Below are positions 56,958-64,000 of a stretch of 64,000 bases of DNA, piece by piece. Location: NCBI GenBank assembly GCA_902629505.1, contig CACORF010000002.1, forward strand, positions 18,747 to 82,746. Reading direction: 5' to 3'. Both the position numbers and the translations under genes were made by a program. This DNA comes from an uncultured Bacteroidota bacterium (GTDB lineage: Bacteria > Bacteroidota > Bacteroidia > Flavobacteriales > Flavobacteriaceae). Every line of letters starts with the position of its first letter. Positions within the stretch are counted from its first letter, which is position 1. The notes below the pieces were generated by a model that had not been told where the DNA came from, searched no databases, and worked only from the letters and a program-made list of their open reading frames with translations.

Positions 56958-57723
56958 AATTATTTTTTCTTTGTTTTATTTCATTTTCAATACCATCCCA
57001 TAATGATATTCTGGCAAGTAGGGCTTCTTTTGATATTGAACTTGACTCTGATATTTTCTTAGCGTCATTATTACATAAAAAAGACAACATTTCCATGGAC
57101 ATTGGACCATGCATATCACCATCTACCTCAATATGCCTTTTAAAGTAATAAATTAATTTGTTCAGATCATTATTTTCAGCATTAATTCCCTCTATTAATG
57201 GGATAAACATATCAGGGATTAAATCCTCTCGACCAAATGTAAATACCGAAGCAACCTCATGAACATTACCTCTTTTAATTACAGAGAATGTAAATTTTAA
57301 AAAATTCTTTACGTATTCTTTAATATCTAACATGTCAATATCATCTTCAATTGACTCTAGATTATTAAGTGAGTTAATATTATTTAGGATTTCATCAGTG
57401 TTGAGCCCAAATTCTTGAATTGAGTCTATATACATTTCAAAATGAGACATTGGGTTAGCATTTTGGTCTTCATCTGTTTCTTCTCCTGCAACAATTTCAT
57501 TAATTAATTTTGCTGTAGTTGTATTTTTACTTGGAAACCAAGGAAGTGAAGTTGAGGTTAATTTAATCTGAAGGAACTTCAAAAGAGACATAAAATCCCA
57601 CACTGCGTAAACATGTGCACTTGAGAAAATTTTAAGGTCTTCAACATCTTTAATGTTATTATATAAAGAGTGATTTCTCAGTTTATCTTTTAATGGTTCA
57701 AGATCTTGGACAATATTATTCAT
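56944..57723 (-). CDS. DUF3050 family protein (haem-oxygenase-like fold)
   Basis: A 259-residue cytoplasmic helical protein. The DUF3050 core is HSLYNNIKDVEDLKIFSSAHVYAVWDFMSLLKFLQIKLT, with the later SHFEMYIDSIQEFG and FKRHIEVDGDMHGPMSMEML. Histidines at these positions suggest a metal or haem-oxygenase-like site. The biochemical role is unknown. It overlaps the start of the M28 peptidase downstream. Confidence 0.85.
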   Translation of the reverse strand: MNNIVQDLEPLKDKLRNHSLYNNIKDVEDLKIFSSAHVYAVWDFMSLLKFLQIKLTSTSLPWFPSKNTTTAKLINEIVAGEETDEDQNANPMSHFEMYIDSIQEFGLNTDEILNNINSLNNLESIEDDIDMLDIKEYVKNFLKFTFSVIKRGNVHEVASVFTFGREDLIPDMFIPLIEGINAENNDLNKLIYYFKRHIEVDGDMHGPMSMEMLSFLCNNDAKKISESSSISKEALLARISLWDGIENEIKQRKNNYEKV

Positions 57724-57740
57724 TCGAAATATTTTAGCGT

Positions 57741-57748
57741 CAAATATA
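57741..57748 (-). promoter_or_regulatory. -7 promoter element for DUF3050 and the M28 peptidase
   Basis: TATATTTG on the minus strand, 17 bases before the DUF3050 ATG, in the 46-base divergent gap. Confidence 0.5.
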
Positions 57749-57769
57749 AATAATAATTAAATTCAACAA

Positions 57770-58354
57770 ATGGAACAAATATTATTGTTTTTTATATCAT
57801 CATTAGCTCTAACCTTGATGCCAGGTCCAGATATCTTGTTTGTAATAAATCAGAGTATTGAGGATAAAAAATCTGGTCTTTTAGTCGCCTTTGGGTTATG
57901 TTCGGGTCTTGTTGTCCACACTCTGGTATTAGCTTTAGGATTATCAGCTATTATTGAGCAAAATGACAATGTAATTATGTTCTTCAAATATTTTGGGTCT
58001 GTCTATTTATTTTATTTAGCATCTCAAGAATTTAAAAAAGATAGTGTAACAATAGAGAGACAAAAAGAAAACTTTTATTTAAGAGGAGTCTATATGAATC
58101 TAATAAACCCAAAAGTGCTAATTTTCTTTTTGACATATTTTCCCAATTTTCTTTTTTCAGATACTATTTCTATATCATATCAATTTATTATTCTTGGAGC
58201 TATATTCATATTCCAAGCATTAATAGTTTTTTCAGCTGTATCACTTGCATCTAATAGATTAATTTCAATATTAAAAGTTGATGTTAAGAATAAAAAAATA
58301 GTCTATTTAAAGTCATTTATTTTTGTTTTAATAGGACTGTCAATACTATTTTAA
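57770..58354 (+). CDS. LysE/RhtB-family amino-acid exporter
   Basis: A 194-residue membrane protein with six hydrophobic segments. The family signature PGPDILFVINQSIEDKKSGLLVAFGLCSG is at the N-terminus, and YMNLINPKVLIFFLTYFPNF near 115. It exports amino acids or their derivatives. Starts MEQILLFFISSLALTLMPGPD. Confidence 0.88.
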   Translation: MEQILLFFISSLALTLMPGPDILFVINQSIEDKKSGLLVAFGLCSGLVVHTLVLALGLSAIIEQNDNVIMFFKYFGSVYLFYLASQEFKKDSVTIERQKENFYLRGVYMNLINPKVLIFFLTYFPNFLFSDTISISYQFIILGAIFIFQALIVFSAVSLASNRLISILKVDVKNKKIVYLKSFIFVLIGLSILF

Positions 58355-58373
58355 CTTACTATATTTTAATTTG

Positions 58374-58381
58374 TATATTTG
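58374..58381 (+). promoter_or_regulatory. -7 promoter element for guaB
   Basis: TATATTTG, 29 bases upstream of the guaB ATG. No clear -33 element. Confidence 0.5.
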
Positions 58382-58384
58382 CAT

Positions 58385-58407
58385 GCAATTAGTTTATAAT
58401 TAATTGC
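58385..58407. promoter_or_regulatory. Inverted repeat in the guaB leader
   Basis: GCAATTA and TAATTGC separated by nine bases, between the -7 element and the ATG. It could form a small RNA hairpin or be a protein-binding site. Confidence 0.35.
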
Positions 58408-58410
58408 AAT

Positions 58411-59886
58411 ATGATAAATTCAAAATTTGTCGGAGAAGGTTTAACCTATGAAGACGTACTTCTAGTCCCGGCTTATTCAAAAATACTTCCCTCTGATGTA
58501 TCCCTACAAACTAGATTTAGTAGGAATATTAGTCTAAATGTTCCAATTGTTTCTGCTGCTATGGATACTGTTACTGAAAGTAAAATGGCAATTGCTATTG
58601 CTAGTGAGGGGGGGATTGGTGTTATTCATAAAAACATGTCAATCGAGGATCAAGCTAATGAAGTTAGATTAGTTAAAAGAGCTGAATCAGGAATGATTAT
58701 TGATCCAGTAACATTAGACACAGACTCTTTGGTTATTGATGCTAAAAATTCTATGAAGAAATACAAAATAGGGGGTATTCCTATTGTTTCAAAAAATGGA
58801 AAATTAGTTGGAATAGTAACTAATCGAGATTTAAGATTTGAAAAAGATAATTCAAAGAAATTATCAGATGTTATGACTAATAAAAATTTAATTACTGCAA
58901 AGGCGGGAACATCTATGTCGCAAGCTGAAGAAATCCTTCAAACTCACAAAATTGAAAAATTACCAGTTGTTGATGAAAAAGGAATACTTATAGGTCTTAT
59001 CACTTTCAGGGATATTAATAAGCACTCAGAGAAACCAACTTCAAATAAAGATAAATTAGGAAGATTAATGGTTGCTGCAGCTATTGGAACAGATAAAGAT
59101 TTTAAAAAAAGAGCTGAATATTTAATTAAATCAGGAGTTGATGCACTTGTAGTTGACACTGCTCATGCTCATTCTAGTAGGGTTGGAGATGTTCTAAAAA
59201 TCTTAAAAGACTCATTTAGTGGAGTTGATATAGTAGTTGGTAACATAGCAACTGCAGATGCAGCAGATTATTTGAGGGAGAATGGTGCTGATGGAATTAA
59301 AGTTGGTATTGGACCAGGTTCAATATGTACAACAAGAATAGTTGCAGGTGTAGGTTATCCTCAGTTATCAGCTGTGTTAAATGTATCAGAAGCATTAAAA
59401 GATTCGAATATACCTTTGATTGCTGATGGCGGTATAAGATATACTGGTGATATCTCAAAAGCTATTGCAGCAGGAGCTGACTCTGTCATGCTTGGATCTC
59501 TTCTAGCTGGTACGGAAGAATCACCCGGAGAAACAATCATTTATGATGGAAGAAAATTTAAAACTTATAGAGGCATGGGGTCTGTTGAGGCAATGCAAAA
59601 AGGAAGTAAGGACAGGTATTTTCAATCAGAACAATCAGAAAATAAAAAATTAGTTCCTGAGGGAATAGTTGGAAGAGTACCTTACAAAGGGCAACTAAAT
59701 GAAAGCATACATCAATTTATTGGTGGTCTTAGATCTGGTATGGGTTATTGTGGGACTAAAGACATAACTTCATTAAAAAAGTCCTCAAAATTTGTCAAGA
59801 TAACTGGTTCTGGAATTAGAGAGAGTCATCCTCATAATATTTCAATCACGAAAGAGGCTCCAAACTACAGTCCACCAAAAATATAA
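58411..59886 (+). CDS. guaB: IMP dehydrogenase
   Basis: Converts IMP to XMP, the rate-limiting step of guanine nucleotide synthesis. The 491 residues have the TIM barrel with the catalytic Cys in [18 protein letters not shown], the tandem CBS pair (about 95-205, with [22 protein letters not shown]), and the mobile flap [14 protein letters not shown] near the end. Start [20 protein letters not shown] is typical. Followed two bases later by the SurA-type lipoprotein, which may be in the same operon. Confidence 0.97.
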   Translation: MINSKFVGEGLTYEDVLLVPAYSKILPSDVSLQTRFSRNISLNVPIVSAAMDTVTESKMAIAIASEGGIGVIHKNMSIEDQANEVRLVKRAESGMIIDPVTLDTDSLVIDAKNSMKKYKIGGIPIVSKNGKLVGIVTNRDLRFEKDNSKKLSDVMTNKNLITAKAGTSMSQAEEILQTHKIEKLPVVDEKGILIGLITFRDINKHSEKPTSNKDKLGRLMVAAAIGTDKDFKKRAEYLIKSGVDALVVDTAHAHSSRVGDVLKILKDSFSGVDIVVGNIATADAADYLRENGADGIKVGIGPGSICTTRIVAGVGYPQLSAVLNVSEALKDSNIPLIADGGIRYTGDISKAIAAGADSVMLGSLLAGTEESPGETIIYDGRKFKTYRGMGSVEAMQKGSKDRYFQSEQSENKKLVPEGIVGRVPYKGQLNESIHQFIGGLRSGMGYCGTKDITSLKKSSKFVKITGSGIRESHPHNISITKEAPNYSPPKI

Positions 59887-59888
59887 CT

Positions 59889-60728
59889 TTGAAAAGACTA
59901 ATTATCACAACCTTTTTATGCATTTTTTTTGGTAGTTGCTCAAACTTTTCAAATAATAATTCAAATAATCTTGTAGCTAGAGCAGGGGAGAACTTTTTAT
60001 ATGAAGATGATTTACCTAGTTATGTTTCTGAGGATGATAGCTTAATAAAAATTTTAAATTTTATTGAAACTTGGGCAAAAGAAAAAGTTTTATATGACTT
60101 ATCGATTATTAATTTATCTCAATCAAAGAGAACTGAAATTGATGAGCTAGTCGATAATTATAGAGTCGATCTATATATAAACTCATACAAAGACTTAATA
60201 GTAAATTCTAAAATTGATTCTATAGTAACAGATGAACAAATAGATTCATTTTACTCTATGAATGTAAACAATTTTAAGCTTAATGAGAATCTTGTAAAGT
60301 ATAGATATATTAAGGTTCCTGAAGATAATATTAATATCAATAGAATAAGAAGATATATTGTAAGGATGAATGAACAGGATAGATATTTTTTAGATTCATT
60401 AAATTTTCAGTTTGCAGATTTGAAACTTGACGATTCAATTTGGTTTACTGAAAGAGATGTCATTTCTTCAATCAATTTTATAAATCAAAATAATAAGTCT
60501 AGATATTTTATAAAAAATAAACTATTTACGTTAAATGAATCTAACTATATTAATTTCTTCATAATTGATGACATGTTAAAATCAGGAAATATTCCGCCAA
60601 AATCTTATCTTTATGATCGAATTAAGTCAACAATTATAAATCAAAGAAAATTAGATATACTTAAAGGTATCAATCAAGAAATTTTAAACGATGCGCTTAA
60701 ATCAAGGAAATATGAAGTTTATAAATAG
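59889..60728 (+). CDS. SurA-like periplasmic lipoprotein without evident PPIase domain
   Basis: A 279-residue lipoprotein beginning with TTG (KRLIITTFLCIFFGSCSN, lipobox GSC). NLVARAGENFLYEDDLPSY resembles the start of SurA/PrsA N-terminal domains, and the rest is helical with many polar residues (FIETWAKEKVLYDL; NSYKDLIVNSKIDS). I see no parvulin motif. It precedes a complete SurA, which starts 17 bases before its end, so both probably act on outer-membrane protein folding. Confidence 0.72.
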   Translation: MKRLIITTFLCIFFGSCSNFSNNNSNNLVARAGENFLYEDDLPSYVSEDDSLIKILNFIETWAKEKVLYDLSIINLSQSKRTEIDELVDNYRVDLYINSYKDLIVNSKIDSIVTDEQIDSFYSMNVNNFKLNENLVKYRYIKVPEDNININRIRRYIVRMNEQDRYFLDSLNFQFADLKLDDSIWFTERDVISSINFINQNNKSRYFIKNKLFTLNESNYINFFIIDDMLKSGNIPPKSYLYDRIKSTIINQRKLDILKGINQEILNDALKSRKYEVYK

Positions 60729-62058
60729 TTTACTATTATTATTAATTTTTCAATTTTCATTTACACAAGAAAAAATTAAAGTTGATGGAATAGCATCAGT
60801 AGTTGGAGATTTTATAATTCTTGACTCTGATATAGATAAAGTTTTAATTGATATGGAGGCTCAAGGCCTCAGTACTAGAGGTGTTTCAAAATGTCAGCTT
60901 TTAGGAAAGTTGATGGAAGATAAACTTTATGCCCATCATGCTATTCAAGACAGTCTCGAACTATCAGATAATGAAATTTATGATTACGTTGATAGACAGC
61001 TTGAGTATTTTACAGAACAGCTAGGTGGTATTGAAAAAGTACTAGAATTTTATAATAAAAGAGATGAGCTTTCATTTAGAGACGAACTTTTTGAAATAAA
61101 TAAGACACAAAGATTATCTGAGATGATGCAGGAATCCATTGTAGAAAAAGTAGAAATTACTCCAGAGGAAGTAAGGCAGTTTTTTCAAGCTATTCCAAAA
61201 ATAGATCTACCTGTATTTGGTACAGAGCTTGAAATTGCTCAGATTGTAGTTGAACCAAAAGTATCTGAAGAGGAAAATCAAAGAATTATTGATCAACTTA
61301 AATTATTTCGAGAAGATATATTAGAAGGTGGAATGAGTTTTGCTTCAAAAGCCCTGCTTTATTCTCAAGATCCTGGTTCAAGAAGTAAGGGTGGTAAGTA
61401 TACACTTAACAGAAAGAAACCTAGGATGGCAAAGGAATTTAGAGATGTTGCTTTTAGTTTGAGAGAAGGAGAAATATCTGAACCATTTAGAACTGATTTT
61501 GGATGGCATATATTAGCCGTTGATAATGTTAGAGGTCAAGAAATTGACATTCGTCACATTTTATTAATTCCAAAAATTTCTAATGAAGAATTAAAATCAG
61601 CAAAAGAGAAAATTGACAATATTAGAGAAAGAATATCCACTGGAGAAATTACTTTTTCAGATGCAGCATTAAGATTCTCAGATGAAAAACAAACTAGATT
61701 GAACGGGGGAGTACTCATTAATCCAAGCACTAATGACACAAGATTTGAGCTAACGAAAATGGATCCATTATTATATTCTCAAGTTAAGGACCTTAAAGAT
61801 AATCAAATGAGTATGCCTCTTTTAGATAACTCTGATAATAGTGTCTCAAAATATAAAATTTTAAAAATTTCTAATAGGTTTGATGAGCATGTTGCAGACT
61901 TTTCTCAAGATTACGTAAAAATTAAAGAGCTAGCGCTAACCGAGAAACAACTTAAGACTATTAAGAAGTGGATGGAAGAAAAAATAGTTGATACATACAT
62001 CAATATTAATGCAGATAGTAGTTACTGTAATTTTGCATATAATTGGAAAAAAGATTAA
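60712..62058 (+). CDS. SurA-type periplasmic chaperone/peptidyl-prolyl isomerase
   Basis: A 448-residue exported protein. Signal peptide MKFINSLLLLLIFQFSFTQ at 60712. The N-terminal chaperone domain has IASVVGDFIILDSDIDKVL. Two parvulin-like domains follow: LEIAQIVVEP...LYSQDPGSRSKGGKYTLNRKKPRMAKEFRDVAFSL, and IDIRHILLIPKIS...LRFSDEKQTRLNGG. The C-terminal helix KKWMEEKIVDTYININ completes the SurA layout. It aids outer-membrane protein folding. ATG at 60712 is preferred because the longer frame lacks a signal start. Confidence 0.9.
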   Translation: MKFINSLLLLLIFQFSFTQEKIKVDGIASVVGDFIILDSDIDKVLIDMEAQGLSTRGVSKCQLLGKLMEDKLYAHHAIQDSLELSDNEIYDYVDRQLEYFTEQLGGIEKVLEFYNKRDELSFRDELFEINKTQRLSEMMQESIVEKVEITPEEVRQFFQAIPKIDLPVFGTELEIAQIVVEPKVSEEENQRIIDQLKLFREDILEGGMSFASKALLYSQDPGSRSKGGKYTLNRKKPRMAKEFRDVAFSLREGEISEPFRTDFGWHILAVDNVRGQEIDIRHILLIPKISNEELKSAKEKIDNIRERISTGEITFSDAALRFSDEKQTRLNGGVLINPSTNDTRFELTKMDPLLYSQVKDLKDNQMSMPLLDNSDNSVSKYKILKISNRFDEHVADFSQDYVKIKELALTEKQLKTIKKWMEEKIVDTYININADSSYCNFAYNWKKD

Positions 62059-62502
62059 CTATTTAAAATATTTCCAAGGAACTATTAGCATTCCAAAACA
62101 CTCTCCGCCATCTTTGTGTATATTTTTGTGATGAATTTTATGTGCTCTTCTCACACCTCTTGCATACTTGTTGTCAACATTTCTTAAAAATTTAAACCTT
62201 TGATGAATGAAAACATCGTGTACTATAAAATATGCTAGACCGTATAATCCAATACCTAAAGCAATTGGGAGTCCAAGCCAAAATCCCTGTCCCCACATAA
62301 CAACAAAACTTGCACTTAGAAAAGCATAGAAAAAGAAGAATAAATCATTTCGCTCAAACCATGATTTGTGGTCTTTTTTATGATGATCCTTGTGGAGAAC
62401 CCATAATGGTCCGTGCATGATATACTTGTGGTTAAACCAAGCAGTAAACTCAGTTATAATAAATGTTGCAATAACAGTAAAAATCCAAATAACTATATCC
62501 AT
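62059..62502 (-). CDS. crtZ: Beta-carotene hydroxylase
   Basis: A 147-residue membrane di-iron hydroxylase that converts beta-carotene to zeaxanthin. Histidine motifs are EFTAWFNHKYIMHGPLW, LHKDHHK, HDVFIHQRF and RAHKIHHKNIHKDGGE. Length and hydrophobic segments match CrtZ. Together with CrtB upstream (ten-base overlap) it indicates yellow carotenoid pigments. Other genes for the pathway (crtI, crtY) are not in the window. Confidence 0.95.
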   Translation of the reverse strand: MDIVIWIFTVIATFIITEFTAWFNHKYIMHGPLWVLHKDHHKKDHKSWFERNDLFFFFYAFLSASFVVMWGQGFWLGLPIALGIGLYGLAYFIVHDVFIHQRFKFLRNVDNKYARGVRRAHKIHHKNIHKDGGECFGMLIVPWKYFK

Positions 62503-63341
62503 TGAATAAGATTTAATTGATACTTGATGTAAGATCTCGCAATTACAACAAACTTTTGGAAATTATGAATCCTAACTCTTTTTTTAACAATATTTTCAGA
62601 TGAAATTTTTTTCAACTTCTTTAATAATTTAAAATAATATCTATATGCTATATAAACTGCAAATTTTGAGTTTTTTGGAAGCTTTACAATACCTTTAATG
62701 GCATTTTGAAAATCTTTTTCTATTTCACTTATTATTTCTTTTTTTGACTCTTCATCAAAATTATTCATATCAACATTTGGAAAATAGACCCTATTTAAAA
62801 TTTTAGAATCATCTTTCAAGTCTCTTAAGAAATTTACTTTTTGAAATGCAGATCCTAATGAAATCGCAAACGGACTAAGTTCATTATACTCCTTATCAGA
62901 ACCATCAACAAATACCTTTAGACACATAAGTCCAACTACATCAGCTGAACCGTATATGTACTTTTTGTATTCTTCCAGGGAATCATATTCTTTTTTTTCT
63001 AAATCCATTTTCATGCTTTCTAAAAAAGAGCTAATAAGATCTTCTGGAATTGAGTATTTGTTTACGGTGAATTGAAATGAGTTTAATATTGGATTTAGAC
63101 TTATTCCATTTTCAATACTTCTCCACAACTCATCCTCAAATTCATTGAGTAATTCTTTTTTTGGAAATTCATGAAACGTATCTACAATTTCATCAGCAAG
63201 TCTGACAAACCCATAAATATTGAAAATATCTTGTCTTATAGACTTTGAGAGTAGATTGCTTGAGAAATAAAATGATGTGCTATATCTTTTAATTACAAGT
63301 CTACTACAATCATTAGATACTTTATCAAAAATTGATTTCAT
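62493..63341 (-). CDS. crtB: Phytoene synthase
   Basis: Head-to-head condensation of two geranylgeranyl diphosphates to phytoene. The 282 residues contain the first acid-rich motif in GFVRLADEIVDTF and the second in FQKVNFLRDLKDDSK, plus YIYGSADVVGLMCL. The motif order matches CrtB; squalene synthase relatives are less likely because crtZ is coupled. A TATTTTTG -7 element ends four bases before the ATG, implying a leaderless mRNA. Confidence 0.95.
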   Translation of the reverse strand: MKSIFDKVSNDCSRLVIKRYSTSFYFSSNLLSKSIRQDIFNIYGFVRLADEIVDTFHEFPKKELLNEFEDELWRSIENGISLNPILNSFQFTVNKYSIPEDLISSFLESMKMDLEKKEYDSLEEYKKYIYGSADVVGLMCLKVFVDGSDKEYNELSPFAISLGSAFQKVNFLRDLKDDSKILNRVYFPNVDMNNFDEESKKEIISEIEKDFQNAIKGIVKLPKNSKFAVYIAYRYYFKLLKKLKKISSENIVKKRVRIHNFQKFVVIARSYIKYQLNLIQWI

Positions 63342-63345
63342 AATA

Positions 63346-63353
63346 CAAAAATA
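63346..63353 (-). promoter_or_regulatory. -7 promoter element for crtB-crtZ, four bases from the ATG
   Basis: TATTTTTG on the minus strand, with the crtB ATG starting four bases later. It faces the divergent element at 63377-63384. Confidence 0.5.
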
Positions 63354-63376
63354 ACTAAAAAGACTAAATCAATTCC

Positions 63377-63384
63377 TATCTTTG
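63377..63384 (+). promoter_or_regulatory. -7 promoter element for the terminal gene, four bases from its ATG
   Basis: TATCTTTG, matching TAnnTTTG; the ATG at 63389 follows after four bases. Confidence 0.45.
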
Positions 63385-63388
63385 AAGT

Positions 63389-64000
63389 ATGGAAAAAATT
63401 TTGTTGTATCATTATACTTCTCTATCACATTTAATTGAAATTTTTAAAACTGGTAAATTACTCACATCTCAAACTGAAAAGATGTTAAAGGTAAAAAAAC
63501 CAGGTCTTTGGTTCACTACTAACTCTAAATGGGAATATTCTGCATTTAAAAGGTTTAATGATGGAAAAAAGGAATTTGATTTAAATACTCCAGAAGAATT
63601 TGAAAAATATATTGGTTGTGCTAGGTTAATAACCAACTTGAACTCTTTATTTGTGACATTTGCAAAATATAAGCATAAATCTAAAGTAAATCCATTATTA
63701 TGGGATAAAATGGCAGAAATTGGAAAGTCAAAAGGAGCTGACCCCACTGAGTGGTATGCAACATTTAGCCCAATGAGTATTAATAATTTGGACATAGAAG
63801 TTTTTGAAGGGGGTGAATGGTTAAAATTAAAAAAAGAAAATGGAGAGTTTGATACAGAACTTTTTAATAGAAATCTTGAAAAAACCTTTGTTTACAAAAA
63901 AGGAAAAGAGATGGAAGAAAAAATGATGAAAGAGGTTTCTTCAAATAAAGAAAAAGATATTCCTATTGTCGAAAATCAAAATAAGGAGAAACCCGAGCCA
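63389..64000 (+). CDS. Unidentified protein, 3'-truncated by the window edge; N-terminus weakly ADP-ribosyltransferase-like
   Basis: Open from ATG 63389 to the last base (204 codons, no stop), so partial. It begins MEKILLYHYTSLSHLIEIFKTGKLLTS, then LWFTTNSKWEYSAFKRFNDG. The LYHYT(S)LxHLxxIxxTGxL pattern followed by a WFTT strand is reminiscent of the first motifs of ADP-ribosyltransferase-fold proteins (DarT, KptA, DUF4433), but this is weak. Residues about 165-204 become Lys/Glu-rich and probably disordered. Its A+T content is like that of neighbours. No firm function. Confidence 0.7.
   Translation, partial: MEKILLYHYTSLSHLIEIFKTGKLLTSQTEKMLKVKKPGLWFTTNSKWEYSAFKRFNDGKKEFDLNTPEEFEKYIGCARLITNLNSLFVTFAKYKHKSKVNPLLWDKMAEIGKSKGADPTEWYATFSPMSINNLDIEVFEGGEWLKLKKENGEFDTELFNRNLEKTFVYKKGKEMEEKMMKEVSSNKEKDIPIVENQNKEKPEP

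Noticed and set aside
63469..63795. Minus-strand 108-codon open frame
   Set aside because: It lies opposite the open plus-strand gene 63389-64000, which has a promoter and natural codon pattern; the minus frame looks like a shadow.

Overview
The window is a compact, strongly A+T-rich chromosomal segment from a bacterium of the Bacteroidota, most likely a free-living marine flavobacterium. This is inferred from several independent signs. The tmRNA encodes the tag GENNYALAA. SecD and SecF are fused, and so are ResB and CcsA. There are lineage-typical families (DUF4290, DUF1599, TIGR03643) and the eukaryote-like type of ProS. Promoters carry the Bacteroidota -7 element TAnnTTTG. The bacillithiol deacetylase BshB1, a zeaxanthin-type carotenoid pair (CrtB/CrtZ) and a large photorepair operon fit a sunlit aquatic life. 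No prophage, insertion sequence, CRISPR array or rRNA operon was seen.

Layout. 1-3067: 3' part of aconitase coupled to an AlkB-type membrane di-iron monooxygenase. 3064-4384 (minus): a tRNA-Met-type gene followed by two tandem metzincin-like lipoproteins. 4487-9695: SRPBCC protein, YqgE, HU, Fmt, an ATPase, DUF493, DUF4290 and MurA (with Asp in place of the usual catalytic Cys). 9700-15090 (minus): eight head-to-tail, mostly overlapping genes, kdsC-maf-SRPBCC-SDR-DUF2256-CRY-DASH-photolyase-related-TIGR03643. The last six look like a light-damage repair module. 15186-20118: CcsBA cytochrome c maturation protein and two guanidino-group-modifying enzymes. 20174-27054: a large secreted BNR-repeat protein, an MscS channel and three tandem secreted paralogues of unknown function. 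27140-29055 (minus): tmRNA, KdsA and an FtsE-like ATPase. 29167-38414: amidohydrolase, AsnB, GyrB, Mdh and SecDF. 38407-41614 (minus): FolE-CysS-YidD-Lgt. 41666-44332 (minus): a FadL-type porin and a low-complexity lipoprotein. 44446-46287: ProS, tRNA-Glu and S20. 46288-47713 (minus): Rho, interrupted by a one-base frameshift. 47828-54860: TruA, ABC exporter, FolP, DUF1599, a short TpiA, then a thiol/redox set (glutathione peroxidase, trans-sulfuration enzyme, BshB1). 54917-58354: tRNA-His, another secreted protein, an M28 peptidase, DUF3050 and LysE. 58411-62058: GuaB and two SurA-type chaperones. 62059-63341 (minus): CrtZ and CrtB. 63389-64000: an unidentified gene running off the end.

The genome is streamlined. 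Of nine convergent gene pairs, eight have zero to four bases between them or overlap by 4-9 bases, which leaves no room for intrinsic terminators. That makes the frameshift in the only rho gene seen here especially worth checking. The most interesting accessory elements are the photorepair operon (an SDR without the catalytic tyrosine and a photolyase-related protein without iron-sulfur cysteines), the tandem secreted families, and three genes whose -7 element lies only four bases before the start codon, suggesting leaderless mRNAs. I did not find a clearly new defence or mobile system.
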